Positions 16,450 through 22,532 of a DNA stretch of 33,112 bases are shown here, piece by piece. Below the pieces are notes generated by a model, which saw nothing but the letters and a program-made list of their open reading frames with translations, did no database searches and was not told the origin of the DNA. The first letter of the stretch is position 1. Each line of letters opens with the position of its first letter. The translations under genes were made by a program, and so were the position numbers. The stretch is from an uncultured Pseudomonadota bacterium (GTDB lineage Bacteria > Pseudomonadota > Alphaproteobacteria > Rs-D84): contig CALABO010000019.1 in assembly GCA_937885575.1 (NCBI GenBank), forward strand, positions 1 through 33,112. The letters run 5' to 3'.

Positions 16450-17286
16450 TTGGCAATTCAAATAGATTTTGACCGAGCCTTGCATGATATGGAATATCAT
16501 GATTCAACAACACGGGTAACCTTTGGGCCGTATTCGCCGACATATCTTATCGCAACAGATGAAGATGCAAACCAAGATATCAAACGTTATATGTATAACG
16601 GAAAAGATAAAAAATACTGCGAAAAAGTTCTGACCGTATCGGCATCTGGCGACCATCCATTATTTTGTAAAATGTATGGTGCTAAACAAATTACTACTTT
16701 TGATATAACATATGCCTCCAAAATAATTATGGATATTAAAACACTGGCTATAAAAATGCTTACTTTTGACAACTATCGGCAATTATTAAAAGATTTATGG
16801 AACAATCCGAACATTACATCTGTGTCAAATTTTGAGAGTATTATGCAAAACTTAGATTCAAACGAACAAAAATATATTCATACAATGGATAGAAAATTCG
16901 CATTATTTAACTTTGGGACACCGCCAGGTTATTATCATGTTTCGGATACAAATAACCAAAAATCACTTTACGAAGGATTACATCTGGTTGATTTGCCAAC
17001 ATTTCCTTTTATTTGGACTGATATTGAACACCTGGACGCAAAATTGGGTGATAATACATATGATTTTATACATTTATCCAATATCTTAGATTTTGTAAAT
17101 GATGACATCAAAGTATCTGTTTTAAAACAATTGACGCAAAGATTGAATTATGGTGGTCGTATATTAATGCGCAGAATAAATGGCAATTATCAATTAGTCG
17201 ACATATGTCAAAACATAGAAAAACAATCAGATGATTTAGGCTTTGTTAATCGTTGGGAACAAATGATTTTATTAAAATGCAGATAA
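16450..17286 (+). CDS. DUF3419/BtaA-like SAM-binding protein, AT-rich
   Basis: The protein (278 residues from TTG at 16450) has a Rossmann-type SAM-binding look. VLTVSASGDHPLFCKMYGAK resembles motif I of the DUF3419 family, followed by ITTFDI with the acidic residue expected to hold the ribose. YDFIHLSNILDFVND and LTQRLNYGGRILMRRI resemble the later DUF3419 motifs. BtaA in that family transfers the 3-amino-3-carboxypropyl group of SAM to diacylglycerol in betaine lipid synthesis; the substrate here is not known. The partner methyltransferase BtaB is not seen. Codon use is much more AT-rich than neighbours, and it sits between imperfect repeats next to a tRNA gene, suggesting horizontal transfer. 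The start is uncertain; an ATG (MEYHDS) lies 13 codons further in. Confidence 0.6.
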   Translation: MAIQIDFDRALHDMEYHDSTTRVTFGPYSPTYLIATDEDANQDIKRYMYNGKDKKYCEKVLTVSASGDHPLFCKMYGAKQITTFDITYASKIIMDIKTLAIKMLTFDNYRQLLKDLWNNPNITSVSNFESIMQNLDSNEQKYIHTMDRKFALFNFGTPPGYYHVSDTNNQKSLYEGLHLVDLPTFPFIWTDIEHLDAKLGDNTYDFIHLSNILDFVNDDIKVSVLKQLTQRLNYGGRILMRRINGNYQLVDICQNIEKQSDDLGFVNRWEQMILLKCR

Positions 17287-17379
17287 TCAAAACAATTTAA
17301 TAGTTCGTAAATGTGCGAAACGGTTGCTGTTTTTACCACCTAACTTACGAACTCATGAAAGCATTGGAAAACTAACAAA

Positions 17380-17403
17380 AAACCGACCATTACGGTCGGT
17401 TTG
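17380..17403 (-). terminator. Intrinsic terminator of tRNA-Glu
   Basis: AAACCGACC and GGTCGGTTT pair across a five-base loop, followed on the minus strand by a run of T (17376-17380 on plus reads AAAAA). It lies six bases after the CCA end of the tRNA gene. Confidence 0.8.
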
Positions 17404-17409
17404 AATTTT

Positions 17410-17484
17410 TGGCAGTCCCAACGGGAATCGAACCCGTGTTACCGGAATGAGAATCCGATGTCCTAACCGCTAGACGATGGGACC
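17410..17484 (-). tRNA. tRNA-Glu, anticodon CTC
   Basis: The 75-base cloverleaf reads GGTCCCA at the 5' end and TGGGACT-G-CCA at the 3' end, with CCA encoded. The D arm has GTCT/GGAC, the anticodon arm TCGGA/TCCGG with loop TTCTCAT (anticodon CTC, reading GAG), and the T arm ACGGG/CCCGT with TTCGATT. The first acceptor pair is a G-T wobble. Discriminator G73 and the overall sequence resemble bacterial tRNA-Glu. Parts of its 5' end are repeated upstream at 17495-17506 and 17534-17543. Confidence 0.93.
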
Positions 17485-17545
17485 GGCGAAACAAGGTCCC
17501 ATCGTCGTTTTGTCATTTTGGCGCAGGCCAGAACGATGGGACCAG
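17485..17545. repeat. Partial copies of the tRNA-Glu 5' end
   Basis: CGATGGGACC, the 5' end of the tRNA gene (17475-17484, shown on plus), recurs in direct orientation at 17534-17543 and inverted as GGTCCCATCGTC at 17495-17506. The two extra copies can pair as an 11-base stem around a 26-base loop. These look like scars of rearrangement or integration at the tRNA locus. Confidence 0.65.
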
Positions 17546-17604
17546 CAAAGCAAACCAATTCTAACCGATTTATTTTATTTTTCAACCTGTTTTGTTGTTT
17601 TGCG

Positions 17605-17718
17605 ACACCCCGGCCTGCGGCCACCCCTCTAGCCAGAGGGGAACTTGGACCGCAACAGGACGAGAACAAATTTCTCCTCTGGCCAGAGGAGTACGGCGTG
17701 GAACGCCGGGAGGTGTCG
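17605..17718. repeat. Structured intergenic element, copies A (inverted) and B
   Basis: Copy A, read on minus, has CCCCTCT/AGAGGGG (plus 17624-17641) and a second stem GGCC/GGCC, then GGGGTGTCG. Copy B, read on plus, has CTCCTCT/AGAGGAG (17674-17680 and 17685-17691) and CGGCG/CGCCG (17694-17698 and 17704-17708) around loop TGGAA, then GGAGGTGTCG. The copies lie head to head between the tRNA locus and the ABC exporter. The rest of 17485-17847 holds only the tRNA-end copies, the hairpin at 17772-17806 and the exporter ribosome site. Confidence 0.75.
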
Positions 17719-17771
17719 CCAGTGCCGTAATCAAAATCGGTATATCTACAGGAATGACGATTCTTCAGTCA

Positions 17772-17806
17772 CCCCCGAAAAATGCGCTTGCGTTTTTTTT
17801 GGGGGG
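17772..17806. other. Homopolymer-armed hairpin upstream of the ABC exporter
   Basis: CCCCC then GAAAAA on the left pairs with a run of eight T and seven G on the right, around a TGCGCTTGCG centre. It ends 41 bases before the exporter ATG and could be a terminator-like or leader structure. Runs of this kind are also prone to length change. Confidence 0.4.
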
Positions 17807-17847
17807 GCGCCACAATAGGACTGCTTGTATCGCGGGGGAAAATTCAT

Positions 17848-19632
17848 ATGAAAAAATCAGTTGCACAAAATAACACTATGCCAAAAACTTTACTGGGGTT
17901 TTATTTTAGAAAAGTTTTCTATGGGGGATATAAGTACATTGTTTTATTCTTGTTTTTGCGGTTGCTGGTTGGGTTTGACTTGGTTTTATGGCCATATTAT
18001 CAACGTTGGATCGTTGCGATGTTTGAAAATGCCCCAATGGGTATAGATATTTTTAAGCATGTATTCCCAACAATTTTTATGATTTGGTTTTTAAGTGAGA
18101 GTATTTGGACGATTAGCGTTATGAAAGATTATGTAAAATCTATTTCTATGCCGCAAATTTATCGTCGTATTTCAGAAATTTTGACCGACTATGTTCACAT
18201 GCAATCAAGAGCTTTTTGGGTTAGTCGTATGGCTGGTTCCATAAATACGAATATCAATTTTTGTTACGAAGGTGCAAAAGTCGTGATTGGTGACATGTGG
18301 GGTGTAGTCATAAAGTTAGTCATGATACTTATAAACTCCGCGTTGCTGTTTACGGTAAATAAATATATCGCATTTGGATTTATAGCCATTTTTGTGTTTC
18401 GGGCGGTTTATATGTGGACTCTGCGACGACCAATTAAAAATTCTGCGGAACGCAGTGCCGCAAGTAAATCAAATTTAGAAGGCAGATTATTAGACGGTTT
18501 TATAAATAACGGGCTGGTTCGCTTGTTCGCGGGTGGGCGACGTGAACATGATTATCTTATATCTGTACGCCAAGAAAACCAAGATGCAACACGGTATGCG
18601 ATGTTTGTTCAACGTTTGTCTTGGGCGATCCCTGGATATCTGTGGGATTTAGCTTTTGCAGCAACTTTATTTTTATGTGCATACCTGTACAGTAAAGGAC
18701 AGATGAGTGTTGCAGATGTGATATATAGTGTAACGGTGTATTTCAATGTTGTATACGCGATATCTGCATTGATTGATCAAATTCCAACTATTATCGATGG
18801 GCTTGCATCTGCCGCCAAGGGTTATTCCGACTTAGTTGTGCCGATTACGGTCACCGATGCCCCGAACGCGCCGGATTTGGTTGTTAAACGTGGCAAAATT
18901 GAATTCAAAAACGTTTCGTTCAAATATAAAAATAAATATGTCTTGCGTGATTTAACACTCGTGATTAAACCCGGCGAACGCGTTGGAATTGTTGGGCCGT
19001 CGGGCGCGGGGAAAACGACACTTGTGAATTTGCTGATGCGGTTTTATGATGTCGCGCACGGTGAAATCTTAATCGATGGCACTGATATCCGCACTGTGAC
19101 TCAGCAATCTTTGCGTGAAAATATTTCGTTCATTCCCCAAGACCCCGCGATGTTCAATCGGACGATTCGTGAAAATATCGCGTATGGTCGCCCCGACGCG
19201 AACCTATCGGAAATCAAAAATGCGGCGCGTTTCGCATCGGCGGATAAATTTATAAACAGTACGGAGAAGAAATATGATACATTGGTCGGCGACCGCGGAA
19301 TAAAAATGTCGGGTGGTCAACGTCAGCGCATCGCAATCGCACGCGCGTTTTTGAAAGATGCACCAATTTTGATTCTTGACGAGGCGACATCCGCCCTTGA
19401 CAGTGAAACCGAGGTTGCAATTCAACATTCGTTTGAAAAACTTTCGCACGACCGAACAACAATCGCGATTGCACACCGTCTTTCGACATTGCGAAATATG
19501 GATAGAATCGTTGTTTTGGACAATGGAAAAATTGTTGAATCCGGCACGCACAATGCGCTGTTGCGACGCGGTGGCGAATACGCGCGACTTTGGAAAATGC
19601 AATCCGGCGGATTTTTACAGGAAGAAAAGTAA
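17848..19632 (+). CDS. ABC exporter half-transporter (permease fused to ATPase)
   Basis: The 594-residue protein has a type I exporter membrane domain (about residues 1-330, five to six spans) fused to a nucleotide-binding domain. In the ATPase, Walker A is GPSGAGKTT, the Q loop lies in SFIPQDPAMFNR, the signature is MSGGQRQR (first residue M instead of L), Walker B is ILILDEATSALD and the switch histidine is in AIAHRLST. MsbA-like lipid or drug exporters have this build and work as homodimers; the substrate cannot be told. I chose the ATG at 17848 after a GGGGGA site. The membrane part is visibly more AT-rich in codon use than the ATPase part. The gene is flanked on both sides by the structured repeats. 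Confidence 0.9.
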   Translation: MKKSVAQNNTMPKTLLGFYFRKVFYGGYKYIVLFLFLRLLVGFDLVLWPYYQRWIVAMFENAPMGIDIFKHVFPTIFMIWFLSESIWTISVMKDYVKSISMPQIYRRISEILTDYVHMQSRAFWVSRMAGSINTNINFCYEGAKVVIGDMWGVVIKLVMILINSALLFTVNKYIAFGFIAIFVFRAVYMWTLRRPIKNSAERSAASKSNLEGRLLDGFINNGLVRLFAGGRREHDYLISVRQENQDATRYAMFVQRLSWAIPGYLWDLAFAATLFLCAYLYSKGQMSVADVIYSVTVYFNVVYAISALIDQIPTIIDGLASAAKGYSDLVVPITVTDAPNAPDLVVKRGKIEFKNVSFKYKNKYVLRDLTLVIKPGERVGIVGPSGAGKTTLVNLLMRFYDVAHGEILIDGTDIRTVTQQSLRENISFIPQDPAMFNRTIRENIAYGRPDANLSEIKNAARFASADKFINSTEKKYDTLVGDRGIKMSGGQRQRIAIARAFLKDAPILILDEATSALDSETEVAIQHSFEKLSHDRTTIAIAHRLSTLRNMDRIVVLDNGKIVESGTHNALLRRGGEYARLWKMQSGGFLQEEK

Positions 19633-19770
19633 AGTTCCCCTCTGTCGCGCCTTTGCGCGACGAAGAGAGGGGTGCCCAGTGGAACTGGGCGGGGTGTGGT
19701 ATTCCGAATAATTTATAAAAAGACCACCTCCCGGCGTTCCACGCCGTACTCCTCCACAGGAGGAGAACTT
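19632..19770. repeat. Structured intergenic element, copies C and D (inverted)
   Basis: Copy C, on plus, has CCCCTCT/AGAGGGG (19637-19643 and 19666-19672) with an extra hairpin GTCGCGC/GCGCGAC inside its loop, then GCCCAG/CTGGGC (19674-19679 and 19685-19690) around TGGAA, then GGGGTGTGG. Copy D, read on minus, has CTCCTCC/GGAGGAG (plus 19749-19765) and CGGCG/CGCCG around TGGAA (plus 19732-19746). Copy D is preceded, on minus, by AGTGGTTAGTG and ATTCCAGA strings like those of copy E. Confidence 0.75.
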
Positions 19771-19805
19771 GGCACTCTGGAATATGCCAACACTAACCAC
19801 TTACA

Positions 19806-19880
19806 CCAAGCCAGGGCAAAGCCCTGGCGCAGTCTCGGCGTAGTCCTGTCACCGCTGTGCGGTGACGGACGAAGACGGAT
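19806..19880. repeat. Double-hairpin intergenic element upstream of dacA
   Basis: CCAGGGC/GCCCTGG (19811-19827) and GTCACCGC/GCGGTGAC (19848-19866) are perfect hairpins with three-base loops. GTCT and GTCC before the second hairpin can pair with GGAC and AGAC after it, extending it to a bulged stem of about 45 bases. The whole gap 19633-19937 contains only repeats and the dacA promoter. Confidence 0.6.
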
Positions 19881-19900
19881 AACCACCAATTAATTTCCTG

Positions 19901-19930
19901 TTGACCCGTAACACATTTTTTTAATAACAT
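19901..19930 (+). promoter_or_regulatory. Predicted promoter of dacA
   Basis: TTGACC (19901-19906) and TAACAT (19925-19930) are separated by 18 bases. The -10 box ends seven bases before the ATG at 19938 and no ribosome site is present, so the mRNA would be leaderless or nearly so. Confidence 0.45.
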
Positions 19931-19937
19931 AAAAAGC

Positions 19938-21059
19938 ATGAGGAAAATTTTATCTTTTGTTGTTGCATTTTTATTCTGTGTTGGCGCGCACGCGGTGGAT
20001 TATCGTGCGGCACTGGTTGCGGATATGGACACGGGACGCGTGATTTTTTCCGAACATGCGAACGATGCAAATTACCCGGCAAGTTTGACCAAGATTATGA
20101 CATTGTATTTGACATTTGATGCGTTGGAACACGGGCGTTTGCATTTGGATGATTATTTGATTGTGTCGCAAAGTGCCGCCGCCGCGCCGTCTGTGAAACT
20201 GGGGCTTGCCGCCGGTTCAAAGATTCGGGTCGAAGATGCGATAATCGCACTTGCGGTGTACAGTGCGAACGATGTCGCGCGGGTTTTGGCCGAAAACCTT
20301 AAGGGCGGCAAAGAGGGAACATTTGCTTCGCTTATGACGCGTGTCGCGCGCGAAATCGGCCTGTCACACACAAATTTTGAAAATTCATCCGGTTTGCCGG
20401 ACGACGACCATTTATCCACCGCGCGCGATATTGCGTTGCTGTCCATGGCGGTTTATAAGCATTTTCCACAGTATTGGAAATATTTTGGAATAAAAACGTG
20501 GACCTATAACGGAAAAACATACACGAACGGAAATCGATTGCTGGAAACATATCCGGGGTGCGATGGTATGAAAACGGGCTATACGGATAAATCAAAGTAT
20601 TCGTTGGTTGCAACGGCGGCGCGTGGGGGGCATCACTTGCTGTCGGTTGTATTGGGGGCGGAAAACAAAGATGTTCGTGCGACGGTATCAACGCGGCTGT
20701 TGAATCGTGGTTTTGAAACATATGGTATCGGTGCGGCGGCGAACTATACCGTTGAACCCGCGCCCGTGACATCGCCCATCGTCCAAAAATACGCGGACGA
20801 TGCACCAAGGGTTGCGCCGGTGACCACACCGACCTATGCGACCGGCGGTGTTGGTGTTCAATTTGGTGCGTTCGGCAGTGTCGATTCCGCAAACGCGATG
20901 ATTGCGCGTGTTAAAAATGCGACCGGTGCCACAGCGCATTTGGAACCGAACGGCGCGGGACTTTATCGTGTGCGTGTGACGGGACTTTCCGAATCCGCGG
21001 CCCAAAACTTAAAAAATCGCGCATCGGCCGCGGGAATTGATTGCTATGTGTTTCATTGA
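19938..21059 (+). CDS. dacA: D-alanyl-D-alanine carboxypeptidase (S11, PBP5/6 type) with C-terminal SPOR domain
   Basis: The 373-residue protein has a signal peptide (residues 1-19, ending GAHA). Its S11 serine peptidase motifs are S49-L-T-K52, S109-A-N111 and K212-T-G214. It would trim the terminal D-alanine of peptidoglycan pentapeptides in the periplasm. Instead of the usual PBP5 amphipathic anchor, the C-terminus (about residues 300-373, from GVQFGAFGSVDSANAM) is a SPOR domain, which binds denuded glycan strands at the division site. This architecture is known in Alphaproteobacteria. The start lies seven bases after a -10 box. Only 16 bases separate it from recR. Confidence 0.92.
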   Translation: MRKILSFVVAFLFCVGAHAVDYRAALVADMDTGRVIFSEHANDANYPASLTKIMTLYLTFDALEHGRLHLDDYLIVSQSAAAAPSVKLGLAAGSKIRVEDAIIALAVYSANDVARVLAENLKGGKEGTFASLMTRVAREIGLSHTNFENSSGLPDDDHLSTARDIALLSMAVYKHFPQYWKYFGIKTWTYNGKTYTNGNRLLETYPGCDGMKTGYTDKSKYSLVATAARGGHHLLSVVLGAENKDVRATVSTRLLNRGFETYGIGAAANYTVEPAPVTSPIVQKYADDAPRVAPVTTPTYATGGVGVQFGAFGSVDSANAMIARVKNATGATAHLEPNGAGLYRVRVTGLSESAAQNLKNRASAAGIDCYVFH

Positions 21060-21069
21060 TTGATATGAT
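21041..21069 (+). promoter_or_regulatory. Predicted promoter of recR inside the end of dacA
   Basis: TTGCTA (21041-21046) and TATGAT (21064-21069) are 17 bases apart, and the ATG at 21076 follows the -10 box by six bases. The -35 box lies in the last dacA codons. Confidence 0.4.
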
Positions 21070-21075
21070 GTGAAC

Positions 21076-21672
21076 ATGAATCCGAAAATTGAAAAACTTG
21101 TTAAACAATTTGCAAAGTTGCCACGTGTTGGAAACCGGGCGGCGCAACGTATAGTGTTGGCACTGTTGCAAGATAAAACCGGTCGCATTGAAAAATTGGT
21201 CGAAGCATTGGTTGATGCAAATGAAAACATACATGCGTGCCCGGTGTGTGGGGTGCTGACCGACCGTGCGATGGAAAAATGTGAATATTGTCGTGACGCG
21301 GCGCGTGCGAATGGAATGCTGTGCGTGGTGCGCGATTTGTCCGATGTTTGGACACTTGAAAAGTCCGGTGTGTTCGCTGGGCGCTATCATATCATTGGCG
21401 GTTTGCTTTCGGGCGTTGCGGGCGTCACGCCCGAATATTTGAACCTTGGCAATTTGCCCGCGCGAATTGCGGACGAAAAAATTTCCGAAATTATTTTCGC
21501 ACTGCCGAATACTATCGAAGGCAAAACGACGCAACAATATATCATATCGATAATTGATAACACGAACGTAAAGTTTTCCGAACTTGCGTCGGGCGTGCCA
21601 CTGGGCGGCGAATTGGATTACATTGATGACGGCACTTTGTCGTTGGCGTTTGGGGGGCGGCGCACGATATGA
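21076..21672 (+). CDS. recR: Recombination mediator RecR
   Basis: The 198-residue protein follows RecR order: an N-terminal helix-hairpin-helix (FAKLPRVGNRAAQRIVLALL), a four-cysteine zinc site (CPVCG and CEYC near residues 56-73), a Toprim domain (VVRDLSDVWTLEKSG to YHIIGG) and the C-terminal LASGVPLGGELDYIDDGTL motif. RecR works with RecO and RecF to load RecA on single-stranded DNA gaps. I chose the ATG at 21076 over a GTG two codons earlier. The start lacks a ribosome site and lies just after a -10 box. Its TGA overlaps the rsmA ATG as ATGA. Confidence 0.95.
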   Translation: MNPKIEKLVKQFAKLPRVGNRAAQRIVLALLQDKTGRIEKLVEALVDANENIHACPVCGVLTDRAMEKCEYCRDAARANGMLCVVRDLSDVWTLEKSGVFAGRYHIIGGLLSGVAGVTPEYLNLGNLPARIADEKISEIIFALPNTIEGKTTQQYIISIIDNTNVKFSELASGVPLGGELDYIDDGTLSLAFGGRRTI

Positions 21673-22496
21673 CGGATAAAATTTCATCTTTGCCGCCGGT
21701 GTCGGAAATGATGCGCGATGCGGGATTGGAACCAAAGAAACAATTTGGCCAGAATTTTTTATTTGATTTGAATCTAACCGGCCGTATCGCACGCGCTGTG
21801 CCGGACATAGAACACACAACAATCATAGAGGTTGGCCCCGGCCCGGGCGGCCTTACACGTGCATTGTTATCGGCGGGCGCGCGGCGTGTTATTGCGATTG
21901 AGAAAGATAAAACCACCGAACCAATTTTGTCGCAAATTGAATCCGCCGCAAATGGTCGGTTGCGTGTTATCTATGATGATGCATTGCATGTCGATATGAA
22001 AAAAATTGCGGGTGGTGAATTTTCTATTTGTGCAAATTTGCCTTATAATGTCGGCACGGAATTATTGGTAAATTGGTTGCAGTGCGCGGCAAACGGTGCG
22101 CCGATTAAATCAATGACACTAATGTTTCAACGCGAAGTCGCGGAAAGAATCGTCGCAAAAACGGGTGACGATGCGTATGGGCGATTGGCAGTTCTGACAT
22201 CACTTGTTGCGGACGCAAAGATTTTGTTTGGTGTGCCGTCAACCGCGTTTGTGCCGCGGCCACGGGTTGAAAGCGCGGTTGTGCAAATAATCCCGAACGC
22301 AAGCAAGATAAAAAAAATTGAAAACATTTCCGCACTTGAAAATTTAACCGCGAAACTTTTTGGAATGCGGCGGAAAATGATTCGCGGAATTATGCGCGAT
22401 GTTGATTGGGAAAGTTTTGGTTTATCGGGAACGGAACGCGCCGAAGATTTAACGGCGGAAAAATTTCTTGAACTTTCGAAAAAATTGGTTGCATAA
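21669..22496 (+). CDS. rsmA: 16S rRNA dimethyladenosine transferase RsmA (KsgA)
   Basis: The 275-residue protein has the KsgA signature: KKQFGQNFLFD at the N-terminus, SAM motif I IEVGPGPGGLTRALL, an acidic IAIEKD that binds the ribose, and the catalytic NLPYNVGTELL near residue 123. A short C-terminal helical domain follows. The enzyme dimethylates two adjacent adenines near the 3' end of 16S rRNA, a late ribosome assembly step. It overlaps recR by four bases and is probably translated by coupling to it. Confidence 0.95.
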   Translation: MTDKISSLPPVSEMMRDAGLEPKKQFGQNFLFDLNLTGRIARAVPDIEHTTIIEVGPGPGGLTRALLSAGARRVIAIEKDKTTEPILSQIESAANGRLRVIYDDALHVDMKKIAGGEFSICANLPYNVGTELLVNWLQCAANGAPIKSMTLMFQREVAERIVAKTGDDAYGRLAVLTSLVADAKILFGVPSTAFVPRPRVESAVVQIIPNASKIKKIENISALENLTAKLFGMRRKMIRGIMRDVDWESFGLSGTERAEDLTAEKFLELSKKLVA

Positions 22497-22519
22497 CCAC
22501 CACAATTTTTTGTTATAAT
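22489..22519 (+). promoter_or_regulatory. Predicted promoter of the antiporter gene
   Basis: TTGCAT (22489-22494) and TATAAT (22514-22519) are separated by 19 bases, somewhat long. The leader before the ATG at 22533 would be about seven bases, with only a weak GAG in it. Confidence 0.4.
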
Positions 22520-22532
22520 ATCTGCGAGTCGT

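Noticed and set aside
17848..19632. Composite transposon carrying the ABC exporter
   Set aside because: The flanking inverted repeats have no transposase, and the same element occurs at 12091 without cargo.
17605..19770. CRISPR array
   Set aside because: The repeats are few, inverted relative to one another, unevenly spaced and lack regular spacers; no cas genes are present.
20911..21822. 303-codon frame on minus opposite dacA, recR and rsmA
   Set aside because: It crosses three well-identified genes and has no recognisable domain.
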